A DNA stretch of 64,000 nucleotides from Caulobacter soli (lineage in GTDB: Bacteria; Pseudomonadota; Alphaproteobacteria; Caulobacterales; Caulobacteraceae): positions 1,612,001-1,676,000 of the forward strand of contig NZ_CP049199.1 of NCBI RefSeq assembly GCF_011045195.1, read 5' to 3'. How positions within the stretch are numbered: the first letter of the stretch is position 1; each line of letters begins with the position of its first letter. The notes beneath the pieces are model-generated. The model was not told the DNA's origin. It made no database searches and saw nothing but the letters and a program-made list of their open reading frames with translations. Shown piece after piece: positions 54,897 to 63,183 of this stretch. A program made the translations under genes and the position numbers.

Positions 54897-57427
54897 TGCC
54901 GCTGCCCACGCCCAAGCTGGACGACCGCAGCTTCGCCGATCTGATGGCCGACGCCGTCAAGGTCATTGATCGCTCGTGCCCGGAATGGACCGATCGCAAT
55001 CCCAGCGATCCGGGCATCACCCTGCTGGAGACTTTCGCCTATCTGACCGACACGATGCTGTACCGGCTCAATCGCGTGCCGGAGAAGCTCTACGTCAGCC
55101 TGCTGAACCTGGTCGGCGCCCAGGTCCACCCTCCGGCCGCGGCGGCGGCGACGCTGACCTTCACGCGCACCAACGGCAATGCGCGGGTCACGATCCCGGC
55201 TGGCGCGCGTATCGCAACCAGCGATGGCTCGGTGACCTTCGTGGTGACCCAGGCGGCGGTGCTGGCCGCCGACCAGAAGAGCGTCGACGCGCCAGCTCTC
55301 CACTGCGACCTGACCGAGGCGGAGTCGGTCGGAACAGGAACGGGCGCGCCCGGCCAGAGCGTGCAGATCAAGCGTCCTCCAATCATCGCCGCGTCGGGCG
55401 ACGGCCTGGACCTGATCGTCGGCGTCGAGGCGCAGAGCGCCGAATTGGCCGATGGGGCGGTGTCGCGCACCCTGGGCGACAGGAGCTATCGGATCTGGCG
55501 GGAGGTGGTCAGCTTCGCCGACGCCGCCCCGACCGACTGTGTCTATCGCGTCGATCGCGCCATGGGCCGCATCCAGTTCGCGCCCGCCGGGACCGGCGAG
55601 GGCTCGACGCCGCTGTCGGCCGTGCCCGCCCTGGGGCGTGACATCCGGGTCTGGTATCGCGGCGGCGGAGGACGGGCCGGCAATGTGGCGCCCGGCGCGC
55701 TCACGGTCTTCAAGACGCCGATCCCCGACCTGGCGGTGACCAACGCCAAGCGCGCCGCCGGCGGCGCCGACGCCGAGAGCATTCAGGCCGCGATGCGCCG
55801 TGGCCCTTTGGAGCTGACCTCGATGCGCTGCGCGGTTACGGCACGGGATTTCGAGCGCCTGGCGATCGCCGACCGCTCAGTGGCGCGGGCCAAGGCCTAC
55901 GCCCAATCGCAAGTCTGGGCCCATGCGGCGCCGGGCGTGGTGGAGATCCTGCTGGTGCCGGATGTGGATCTCACCAAGCTGCCCGACGGCGCGATCACGG
56001 CTCAGGCGGTGATCGACCAGCGTACCGAGGAGGTCCGGACGCGCGTGCAGGGCGCCGTCGACCAGCGTCGACCGCTGGGCGTGCAGACCTCGGTGGGCTG
56101 GGCGCGCGTGCGGCCGGTGTCGGTGGCGGCCCGCGTGGTGGTCAGCCGAGAGGAGGACGCGCCAGCGGTCGAGGCTCGGCTTCGCGTTCGCCTCAACAAG
56201 CTGTTCTCACCGCTGCGCGACGAGCCGTTCGGCCAGATGTTGCGCGCGTCGGATGTCTACGAGGCCATGCTGGCCGACCCCAGCGTGCGTTACGCCGACC
56301 AACTTAAGCTGACGATCGGCGAGGCGCCGGATCGGGACGTGTCGGACCTGCTGCGCGATCCCCATCAGGCGCGCACCTGGTTCGCGGCCACCAACCAGGG
56401 CCTGCACCGCAGCCTCGACGACGGCGGCACCTGGTCGGTGGTGTTCAAGGCCGACGGCGACCGGCCGCTGTTCGTGCGCCGTCATCGCGACCGGCCGGGC
56501 CTAGTCGCCCTGGGCGTTGTGCGCAAGGCTGGCGGCGCCATCCATGTGTCTCGTGACTGCGGCGAGACCTGGAAGACCGAGGCCGCGGTGTTCAACAGCG
56601 ACGTGTCGGACGCCGACTGGGTCGATCGCGAGGGCTCGCCCCTGCTGTTGATCGCCACGGGGGAGGGGCTGCGCCAGCTCAAGCCGTTCGGCGACGCCGG
56701 ACCGGCGCCTGTGGTGGTCGACAAGACTCGCGACACCAAGGGCTTCTACGCGGTGGCCACCTCGGTGTCGTCGGCCGGGGTCGTCCAGGTGGCGGTGGCC
56801 GCGCGGGTCAAGGGCGGGGTCTATCTGTCGGCCCTGGGCGGGGTGTCCGACAGCTTCCATTCGATCGGCCTTTCGGGACAGGACATCCGCAGCCTGTCGG
56901 TGCAGCGCTTCAACGCCCGCGACTTCTTGTGGGCGGGGGCGGCGGCCGAGGCGGGGCAGCAGGGCTCCGGCGCGTTCCGGGTGGAACTGCGCTCGGGCGG
57001 AGCCGACGATCCCGAGGGCTTCAAGCCGTTCAATGTCGGCTGGCAGGGCGGCTCTTGCGAAGGCCTGGCCTTCGCCGACCAGTGGGTGTTCGCCGGCTCG
57101 AACCGTGGAGGCGTGCTGGCGCTGGACACCACGGTGGCCGCGCCGGCCTGGCGCGCCGCGCCGCTCGACGCCGGTCTGCCGATCCGGGACACCGAGCGGT
57201 TGCTGCACGTGGTGTCCAGCGTGGCGGCGGCGCCCGTGGCGAGCGGGACGCCCATGGTGTTCGCCGGTGGTCCGATGGGCGTCTATCGCAGCCTGGACGG
57301 CGCGCTGCATTTCGCCACCGCCTCGGCCACGGTGTTCACCGACCGCATCCCGCTGCCGCCCAACTGGCTCTACTGCGCCGACGAGCACCACCTGTCGGTG
57401 GTGATCGACGACGATACGGGGGGCTGA
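54896..57427 (+). CDS. Baseplate J-like protein fused to a beta-propeller domain
   Basis: 843 residues. The first ~485 (LDDRSFADLMADAVKVIDRS, DPGITLLETFAYLTDTMLYR, then a double barrel to the TIGEAPDRDV region) are a baseplate J/gp6-like (Pvc11/Afp11) wedge protein. Residues ~490-843 are Asp-box/BNR-like propeller repeats: RTWFAATNQGLHRSLDDGGT, GGAIHVSRDCGETWKTEA, FAGGPMGVYRSLDGALHF. A baseplate subunit carrying a propeller is uncommon; each of the several copies per baseplate would display a possible glycan- or receptor-binding disc. Length is nearly double a normal gpJ. Confidence 0.88.
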   Translation: MPLPTPKLDDRSFADLMADAVKVIDRSCPEWTDRNPSDPGITLLETFAYLTDTMLYRLNRVPEKLYVSLLNLVGAQVHPPAAAAATLTFTRTNGNARVTIPAGARIATSDGSVTFVVTQAAVLAADQKSVDAPALHCDLTEAESVGTGTGAPGQSVQIKRPPIIAASGDGLDLIVGVEAQSAELADGAVSRTLGDRSYRIWREVVSFADAAPTDCVYRVDRAMGRIQFAPAGTGEGSTPLSAVPALGRDIRVWYRGGGGRAGNVAPGALTVFKTPIPDLAVTNAKRAAGGADAESIQAAMRRGPLELTSMRCAVTARDFERLAIADRSVARAKAYAQSQVWAHAAPGVVEILLVPDVDLTKLPDGAITAQAVIDQRTEEVRTRVQGAVDQRRPLGVQTSVGWARVRPVSVAARVVVSREEDAPAVEARLRVRLNKLFSPLRDEPFGQMLRASDVYEAMLADPSVRYADQLKLTIGEAPDRDVSDLLRDPHQARTWFAATNQGLHRSLDDGGTWSVVFKADGDRPLFVRRHRDRPGLVALGVVRKAGGAIHVSRDCGETWKTEAAVFNSDVSDADWVDREGSPLLLIATGEGLRQLKPFGDAGPAPVVVDKTRDTKGFYAVATSVSSAGVVQVAVAARVKGGVYLSALGGVSDSFHSIGLSGQDIRSLSVQRFNARDFLWAGAAAEAGQQGSGAFRVELRSGGADDPEGFKPFNVGWQGGSCEGLAFADQWVFAGSNRGGVLALDTTVAAPAWRAAPLDAGLPIRDTERLLHVVSSVAAAPVASGTPMVFAGGPMGVYRSLDGALHFATASATVFTDRIPLPPNWLYCADEHHLSVVIDDDTGG

Positions 57428-57429
57428 CG

Positions 57430-58008
57430 ATGGATCGCGCCCGTATCGCCCGCCTGCTGCCCGAGACTTACCAGGCGGCCATCCCGCCAGAGATACCGTC
57501 CAGCGACCCGGCCGCCGTGGTTCGGAAGAAGCCCCTGGCCGCGGTGCTGGAGGTGATGGAGGTGCTGCAGGCGCCGGCCGAGGAGGCCCTGGCGACCCTG
57601 GACGCCCGCATCGATCCGATGCGCGCGCCGCCAAGCTTCGCCCTGATGCTGGCGCGCTGGCTGGACCTGGACCGCTACCTGGACTGGACCGGCGGCCGCC
57701 CGGGCGAGGGCGCGCCGCGCTACGCCGCGGGGCTAGGCCGGCTGCGGTTGCTCTGCCTGGAGGCGGCCGAACTGGCGCGCTGGCGCGGCACCCGCCGAAC
57801 CCTCGAACGCATCCTGACCGTGGCGACCGGGGTATCCGGCTACGCGGTGCAGGAGAACCCGCCGGACCTCAAGGGCGTCGCCCGTAGCTTCCATCTGCGC
57901 GTCGTCGCCCCGGTGGCCGCGCGCCCTCTGGCCGACCTAGTGCGTCGAATCGTCGACGAAGAGCGTCCTGCTTACACGACCTACGAAATCGAATTTTCCG
58001 CAGCCTGA
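57430..58008 (+). CDS. Baseplate tail protein I-like (Pvc12/gpI)
   Basis: 192 residues, two bases after the J-like gene. Motifs RLLPETYQAAIPPE, PSFALMLARWLDLDRYLDWT and RWRGTRRTLERILTVATGVS are typical of tail protein I partners of J; C-terminal (VAPVAARPLADLVRRIVDEE) is the family end. Together J and I form the wedge around the spike. Confidence 0.88.
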   Translation: MDRARIARLLPETYQAAIPPEIPSSDPAAVVRKKPLAAVLEVMEVLQAPAEEALATLDARIDPMRAPPSFALMLARWLDLDRYLDWTGGRPGEGAPRYAAGLGRLRLLCLEAAELARWRGTRRTLERILTVATGVSGYAVQENPPDLKGVARSFHLRVVAPVAARPLADLVRRIVDEERPAYTTYEIEFSAA

Positions 58009-58031
58009 TCGCGAGCACGAGGACGAACGCC

Positions 58032-59420
58032 ATGCCGAGTTTCGAGATTCCGGACGGCCCCACGACCGTCGCCCTGAAGACGGAGGCCGGATTCCACAAG
58101 GGAACGGCCGTGTTCGGCGTCACCAACAAGACCGGAGAAGGGTTGACCGGCCGGTTCAGCGTTCAGGTCCAGGGTAACGGCAAGGCCGAATGGTATTCGG
58201 TGCAGGGCGAGCCCGAGCGGCCCGTCGCGGCCGGTGAGACCCAGACGGTCACGGTGGTGGCCAAGATCCCCGCCGCGACCCCGGCTGGCCAGCATCGGAT
58301 CAAGCTGAGAGCCACGAACGTCAACGATCCCGACAATGACAGCACCGAGAGCGCGGCGGCGATCGTCACGATCCCGGCCGTCGCCAAGCCGCCGGCCAAG
58401 AAGAAGCCCTTCCCGATGTGGATCCTGGCGGTGGTCGGCGGCGTGCTGGTGCTGGTGATCGGAGTGATCATCGCCGTCGTCGTGATGAACGGCGGTTCGA
58501 AGGTGCCGAAGGTCGTCGGGCTGGACTATCCCGCCGCCGTCGCCGCGCTGAAGGAGAAGGGCTACGCGGCCGAGCCGGAGATCAGGGAGGCCGCGCCGGA
58601 CAAGCCCTTGGACAAGGTGTTCAAGCAGGATCCCGAAGGCGGGACGAAGGCCGATCCCAAGACGGTGAAGGTCAAGCTGACCGTCGCGGGCGTGCCGACG
58701 GTCGCTGTGCCCGGCGTGACCGGACTGGATTATCCGACCGCTGTCGCCGCGCTGGAAAAGAGCGGCTTCAAGGCCGGACCGGCGATCGAGGAGGTCTCCA
58801 GCGACAAGAGCCCTGGCCTGGTGTTCAAGCAGGAACCGGCGGCGGATGAACAGGCCGATCCCAAGACGATCGAGGTCAAACTGACGGTGGCCGTCGGCGA
58901 GACGGTGGACGTGCCGGTCGTCCTCGGCAAGCCGTTCGTCGCCGCCCAAGCCCTGTTGGAGGATCGCGGGTTCACCGTCGCCTCGCCGGTGGTCGGACAG
59001 GCTTCGGGCAAGCAGCCGGACGCCGTGCTGGTTCAGGATCCGGTCGGCGACACCAAGGCCCCCAAGGGCAGCGTCGTGCGGCTGACCATCGATCCCGGCG
59101 TCATCGTGCCCAACCTGATCACCCCCCAGATCAACGGGATCGCGGGCATTCAGGCCCTGAAGAACGCCGGGGCTGACATCGGGTCGATCAGCTCCAGCTG
59201 CCGCGGGACGCCGAACATGATCGTCGCCCAGAGCATCGAGCCGAAGACCAAGGTCGCCCAGGGCACCAGGGTGAACATCACGATCGCCAGCGCCACGGCC
59301 AACATCAACGCCAGCGTGCTCTGCCGTTCGGTGGTGGACCTGCAGGTCCTGACCTTCAGCAACCAGGTGAGGGGAACCAAGGTGCTGACGCCCAACGTGA
59401 GGACCTTGCAGCCGAAGTGA
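58032..59420 (+). CDS. Membrane protein: cytoplasmic Ig-like domain, one TM helix, four PASTA domains
   Basis: 462 residues. No signal peptide: residues 1-115 form an Ig/FN3-like beta domain (TVALKTEAGFHKGTAVFGVT, WYSVQGEPERPVAAGETQTV), residues 120-127 are Lys-rich, and 129-152 is one TM helix (ILAVVGGVLVLVIGVIIAVV). Four PASTA repeats follow (about 157-220, 223-288, 291-355, 357-421; VPKVVGLDYPAAVAALKEKG and so on), facing the periplasm. PASTA binds muropeptide/beta-lactam-like ligands and is rare outside PASTA kinases and PBPs in Gram-positive bacteria. Topology copies a PknB-type kinase with the kinase replaced by an Ig domain. Likely an inner-membrane/peptidoglycan anchor or trigger of the contractile machine. 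Confidence 0.85.
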   Translation: MPSFEIPDGPTTVALKTEAGFHKGTAVFGVTNKTGEGLTGRFSVQVQGNGKAEWYSVQGEPERPVAAGETQTVTVVAKIPAATPAGQHRIKLRATNVNDPDNDSTESAAAIVTIPAVAKPPAKKKPFPMWILAVVGGVLVLVIGVIIAVVVMNGGSKVPKVVGLDYPAAVAALKEKGYAAEPEIREAAPDKPLDKVFKQDPEGGTKADPKTVKVKLTVAGVPTVAVPGVTGLDYPTAVAALEKSGFKAGPAIEEVSSDKSPGLVFKQEPAADEQADPKTIEVKLTVAVGETVDVPVVLGKPFVAAQALLEDRGFTVASPVVGQASGKQPDAVLVQDPVGDTKAPKGSVVRLTIDPGVIVPNLITPQINGIAGIQALKNAGADIGSISSSCRGTPNMIVAQSIEPKTKVAQGTRVNITIASATANINASVLCRSVVDLQVLTFSNQVRGTKVLTPNVRTLQPK

Positions 59421-59430
59421 CGACCCGCCG

Positions 59431-59457
59431 CGGAGCGGGCCAGGGGCTCGCTCCGCC
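59431..59457 (+). terminator. Short hairpin between the PASTA paralogues
   Basis: Inverted repeat arms 59431-59438 and 59450-59457 (8 bases each, 11-base loop), 10 bases after the stop of the first PASTA gene, followed by CTT only. Possibly a weak attenuator within the operon. Confidence 0.4.
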
Positions 59458-59481
59458 TTGGTGACAACGAGGGATCAACAC

Positions 59482-60543
59482 ATGCCGAGTTTCGAGATTC
59501 CGGACGGCCCCACGACCGTCGCCCTGAAGAAGGAGGGCGGTTTCCACAAGGGCAGCGCCGTCTTCGGCGTCACCAACAAGACCGGGGAGGGCCTGACCGC
59601 GCGGTTCAGCGTCCAGGTCCAGGGCGACGGCAAGCCCGAGTGGTATTCGGTCCAGGGGGAGCCGGAACGGCCGGTCGCGGCGGGTGAGAATCAGACGGTG
59701 ACCGTGGTCGCCAAGATCCCAGCCGCGACGCCGCCGGGCCAGCATCGGATCAAGCTGCGGGCGACCAATGTCAACGATCCCGACAACGACAGCACCGACA
59801 GCACGGCGGCGACGGTCACCGTTCCCGCCGCCAGCGCTCCGCCGCCAAAACCAAAGCCCTTCCCCTGGTGGATCCTGGCGGTGGTCGGTGGGGTGCTGGT
59901 GCTGGTGATCGGCGCGATCATCGCCATCGTGGTGCTGACCGGCGGATCCAAGGTTCCCAGCGTCGTGGGCCAACCCTATGCCGAGGCCGTCAAGGTGCTC
60001 GACAAGGCCGGCTACAAGACCGTCAAGCGAGCCGACAAGGAGACCGGCGAGAAGCCGCCCGAGACGGTGCTGGATCAGACGCCGGCCGCTGACACCAAGG
60101 CCAAGAAGACCGAGCCGGTGCAACTGACCGTCGCGACGCCTCTGCCGGTGGTCGTGCCGGAAGAACCGCCGACCGATCAGGCTAACGCCGTTTGCGACCC
60201 GGCGGTCGGAACCTGCATCGAGGGCTTCGTCTGGCGCGCGGGCGGTCCCGACGACCGGGTCTGCGTCACGCCGGAGTCGCGGTATCTGGCCGCCGTGGAA
60301 AACAGTCAGGCGGCCGCTCGTCGTAACCCGAACGGCGGTCCCTACGGCCCGGATACCTGCCTGATGGGCTATGTCTGGCGTGACGGCTTTCCCAACGACC
60401 ACGTCTGCGTGAGCGGTGAACGACGCACGGTGGTGGCCCAGGAGAACGCGGCGGGTCCGTCGCGCTATCAGGCCTGCAGGCCGAAGATCGTGCTGACGCC
60501 GCGACCGATTACGCGCCCGAAGATCGTCTTGACCCCGCGCTAG
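59482..60543 (+). CDS. Paralogous Ig-TM-PASTA protein with Cys-rich repeats
   Basis: 353 residues; its first ~155 (Ig domain, TM 129-152) are nearly the same as the preceding gene, and the first 48 bases match exactly, a recent tandem duplication. Then one PASTA repeat (about 157-226) is followed by a Cys-rich region with two copies of a short module (CIEGFVWRAGGPDDRVCV; CLMGYVWRDGFPNDHVCV), known from actinobacterial exported proteins, and a tail with the duplicated RPKIVLTPR. Likely a second anchor variant of the machine with different periplasmic reach. Confidence 0.85.
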   Translation: MPSFEIPDGPTTVALKKEGGFHKGSAVFGVTNKTGEGLTARFSVQVQGDGKPEWYSVQGEPERPVAAGENQTVTVVAKIPAATPPGQHRIKLRATNVNDPDNDSTDSTAATVTVPAASAPPPKPKPFPWWILAVVGGVLVLVIGAIIAIVVLTGGSKVPSVVGQPYAEAVKVLDKAGYKTVKRADKETGEKPPETVLDQTPAADTKAKKTEPVQLTVATPLPVVVPEEPPTDQANAVCDPAVGTCIEGFVWRAGGPDDRVCVTPESRYLAAVENSQAAARRNPNGGPYGPDTCLMGYVWRDGFPNDHVCVSGERRTVVAQENAAGPSRYQACRPKIVLTPRPITRPKIVLTPR

Positions 60544-60555
60544 CGCCCAACCGAC

Positions 60556-60579
60556 GGGCCCCGATGGCGAGCGGGGCCC
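60556..60579 (+). other. GC hairpin before the HExxH membrane protein start
   Basis: Inverted repeat arms 60556-60563 and 60572-60579 (8 bases, 8-base loop), between the PASTA paralogue stop and ATG 60597. The AAGGAG of the next gene lies right after it, so it could modulate translation or mark partial termination. Confidence 0.4.
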
Positions 60580-60596
60580 GCAAGGAGATCAAGTTC

Positions 60597-61574
60597 ATGG
60601 AGCGGATTTTCTCTCTCGAAGCGATCCTCGGATCGTTGGCGTTCGGCCTAGTCGGGGCGATCCTGGCCCTGATCGTCCGGCTGGTGAAAGGCGACGGCGC
60701 GGACTCGCTCTGGCGGGCGCTGGAGACTTTCCTCACGGCGACGTTCGGCGCCTTTCTGGCTAGGACCTTCATCAGCATCATGCTCAGCATCGGCGGGGAC
60801 TCCGATGCGGCGATTACGGTCACCAGTCTGCTGTTCTTCATCTGGCCGGGCGTGGTGAACCTGATCTCCCTGGGCTTCGGCCATCCGGTGATCGGGGTGG
60901 ACGCCCTGCTATGGATCGCCCTGGTGGTCGGGGGGCTTGTCGGCCTGTTCGACGGGCTGTGGGCGACCCACAAATGGCTGGGCCTGGGCGCGCCGGCCTT
61001 CCTGCTGGACGTCACCTGGGGGCTGGGCGGCAACACCAACGGCGTGCTGATGCACTTGATCAACTTCGCCTGGGGCAATCACGGCGACGACGCCACCGAA
61101 ATCCGCAAGGACGCCCACCGCTATGTGGATGGGTTCGCGGTGAAGCGGGGTTTCGCCTTCACCCAGGGCGCGGTGATGAGCAACACCGGCAGTTGGGGGC
61201 CGTCGTCGGATCTGTTCCGGCACGAGTCGATCCACATCTGGCAGAACCGGATTCTCGGGCCGTTCTTCTGGTTCTCCTATGTCGGCTGGATGGCGCTGAC
61301 CATCATCCCGGCGCTGATCGCGGGCCTGATCGATTCCAGCCGCCGGATCGGCGACGCCATCACCTGGTGGACCTATTTCGACAATCCGTGGGAGGTGATG
61401 GCCTACGGCATCGCCAATCCGTCGGACCGGACCGGCCAGGTATTCATGGACGGCAGCGGCACGGTGACGGGCTGGGTCTGCTGGCCCTGGCCGCTGGCGA
61501 TCGTCCTGTCGGTGGTCGGCGTGTTGGGTCTGGGGACCGCGTTCGTGGCGATCATGGTGGCCGGTTATGGCTGA
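60597..61574 (+). CDS. Polytopic membrane protein with HExxH zincin motif
   Basis: 325 residues with about six hydrophobic helices (four in the first 130 residues, two at the end). The loop between (about 130-225) has FAFTQGAVMSNTGSWGPSSD and then FRHESIHIWQ, where HESIH at residues 209-213 is an HExxH zinc-protease motif followed by WQ, as in DUF4157-type proteases common in eCIS clusters. The local pattern resembles DUF4157 (xFTxG, HExxHxxQ) but embedded in a membrane protein. AAGGAG nine bases upstream supports ATG 60597. Could be an effector or a maturation protease; activity unproven. Confidence 0.75.
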   Translation: MERIFSLEAILGSLAFGLVGAILALIVRLVKGDGADSLWRALETFLTATFGAFLARTFISIMLSIGGDSDAAITVTSLLFFIWPGVVNLISLGFGHPVIGVDALLWIALVVGGLVGLFDGLWATHKWLGLGAPAFLLDVTWGLGGNTNGVLMHLINFAWGNHGDDATEIRKDAHRYVDGFAVKRGFAFTQGAVMSNTGSWGPSSDLFRHESIHIWQNRILGPFFWFSYVGWMALTIIPALIAGLIDSSRRIGDAITWWTYFDNPWEVMAYGIANPSDRTGQVFMDGSGTVTGWVCWPWPLAIVLSVVGVLGLGTAFVAIMVAGYG

Positions 61575-61583
61575 GCCGCGTCG

Positions 61584-62198
61584 ATGAAGGTCGTCATCAT
61601 TGTCCTGATCCTGGTGGTCATCGGCTTCGTCGTGGCGATCGGCATGGCCGTCTATCGCGCCACCACGCCGCCCGCGCCGCCGTCGGCGCACGGGCCGCCC
61701 ACCAAGAGCAATGGCGAGATCGACGATGACGCCCTGGCGAGCTGGGAGCCGCCGCCCATGGCCGCGATCATGGGCCGCCTGTCGCGTCCGTTCGCGCCCA
61801 AGCTGCTGAAGACCCCGGTCGAGATCTCGGGCCAGGCCGGCTCGGGCCTCGAGGCCGACAAGCCCGGGCAGCTGGCGGTGGCGCCGGCCGACAAGGCCAT
61901 GCGCATCGCCCGTCTGCGGCTGGTGGCCGGCCGGGCGGCGATCGCGACCTATCATTGCGTGGCCGGGAAGGGGGAGACCTGTGATCAGGTCGTCTGTCTA
62001 TGCCCGCAGGACGCGGTCGTGGCAGCAGACGACGCCGAAGCTTGCGGCGATCCCTGGCGCAAGGCTCGCTCGATCGGCGACGACAAGCTGCGCTGCCGCA
62101 AGAACGACGATGACGTCTCGGCCGTGATCTATCGGACGGGCGGGGCGATCTCGGTCGTGCCGATGGGCGGCGAGACAGCGACGGTGTCGATCCGCTGA
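61584..62198 (+). CDS. Single-pass membrane protein with Cys-containing periplasmic domain
   Basis: I do not recognise a family. 204 residues: an N-terminal TM/uncleaved signal anchor (about 3-25, VVIIVLILVVIGFVVAIGMA), a Pro-rich linker, and a soluble domain with six Cys in 118-170 (YHCVAGKGETCDQVVCLCPQ, EACGDPWRKARS, KLRCRKNDDDVS), which may form disulfides. It closes the cluster, 9 bases after the HExxH gene, and converges with the next gene (7 bases apart). Confidence 0.7.
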   Translation: MKVVIIVLILVVIGFVVAIGMAVYRATTPPAPPSAHGPPTKSNGEIDDDALASWEPPPMAAIMGRLSRPFAPKLLKTPVEISGQAGSGLEADKPGQLAVAPADKAMRIARLRLVAGRAAIATYHCVAGKGETCDQVVCLCPQDAVVAADDAEACGDPWRKARSIGDDKLRCRKNDDDVSAVIYRTGGAISVVPMGGETATVSIR

Positions 62199-62205
62199 GT
62201 CGCGT

Positions 62206-62898
62206 TTAGACCCGCACCGTTCGGATCGCCGAGATCATCGCCAGCAGTGATCCGATCAGCAGGACCAGCAGCCAGACCGCGCCGACGATGGCGATGATCA
62301 GCGCGCCTATGGCGTCGGTGATGCTGGCCAGGAAGCCGGGCGGAAAGTCGATCAGGAACGACTGGAGCAGGGTCAGTCCGATCGACACGGCGCTCAGAAT
62401 GACGATGCCCTTGTTCTGCAGGAACCGCTGGTGGGCGAGGATCAGCAGGATGCAGAAGACGATCTTGAGGACCAGGATCAGCCCCAGGGTCGCCGTCGCC
62501 GCGCCGGTCGGAAAATCGGCGAAGGCGGCGAAATAGGCGATCGTTCCGAACGGCACCGCCACCAGCAGGGTGATCATCAGGATCAGCAGCCCCAGGGCCG
62601 CCAACGCCATGACGATCGCGCCCAGCAGACCAAAGAAGGCGATCACCAGGGTGACGATGCCTTGTATCCGTCCGATCACGCTGCGCGACAGCAGGATACC
62701 CAGGCCCATCAGCAGGACGGTGTAGAGGAGCAGGCCATCCAGCACCGGCAGGTAGCGAATGCCCAACCCTGGCGTGGAAGCTTCGAAGCCGGCCTGATGG
62801 ACGGCGGCGAGCATGAAGGCCGAGGCGCATTCTATGAGAAGGGCCACGAGCAGGACAAAGCCGGCCAGCCAGAAAAACGGCGCACGCAAACGGTCCAT
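62206..62898 (-). CDS. Polytopic membrane protein of unknown function
   Basis: 230 residues, about seven hydrophobic helices (for example FFWLAGFVLLVALLIECASA, LILMITLLVAVPFGTIAYFA, AIGALIIAIVGAVWLLVLLI). No family recognised. It is opposite in strand to the injection cluster and may be unrelated. ATG 62898 lacks a good Shine-Dalgarno; TTG 62952 would add 18 residues. Confidence 0.7.
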   Translation of the reverse strand: MDRLRAPFFWLAGFVLLVALLIECASAFMLAAVHQAGFEASTPGLGIRYLPVLDGLLLYTVLLMGLGILLSRSVIGRIQGIVTLVIAFFGLLGAIVMALAALGLLILMITLLVAVPFGTIAYFAAFADFPTGAATATLGLILVLKIVFCILLILAHQRFLQNKGIVILSAVSIGLTLLQSFLIDFPPGFLASITDAIGALIIAIVGAVWLLVLLIGSLLAMISAIRTVRV

Positions 62899-63183
62899 GG
62901 GGAGGTCCCGCGTTGAGGCATGAACCTTGCCTAATCTCCACCATCGCGACAAGATAAACCTTGTATTGATTTAAGGTTGAGCTTTAGCGATTACTGGCCC
63001 GCGGCGGCGCGTGGATCGGCGTGCATCGGGTGTTGCCCCAAAGCGTCATGATTTGAACGGTCACGCGGTTTCCGTACGCGGATCACGTTCGACAGACTCA
63101 CGAACCCTTGCTTAGCTTGGCTAACCGCCTACATGCCACCTGCCGGTCTCCGGCGGGTGACAGGAATGATTGGCGCGTTGGGC
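62899..63183. other. Intergenic region before mlaA-like gene
   Basis: 285 bases without a supported gene. It contains an A/T-rich part (62950-62990) next to the membrane-protein start, and GCCGGTCTCCGGCGGG near 63142-63157 with a short stem. Probably two divergent promoters. Confidence 0.35.

Noticed and set aside
47927..62198. Interpretation as a prophage
   Set aside because: No capsid, portal, terminase, integrase, lysis or tail-length tape-measure gene is visible; the genes after the tail set are membrane-anchored proteins not typical of phage.
47927..62198. Interpretation as a type VI secretion system
   Set aside because: No TssJ/L/M membrane complex, ClpV or Hcp-type gene is present; the sheath and tube are of the phage/eCIS type with a one-piece sheath.
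62950..63183. CRISPR, tRNA or rRNA in gaps
   Set aside because: Gaps throughout the window were looked over for tandem spacer-repeat units and cloverleaf-like arms; none was seen. The repeats reported are short tandem operators, not CRISPR.
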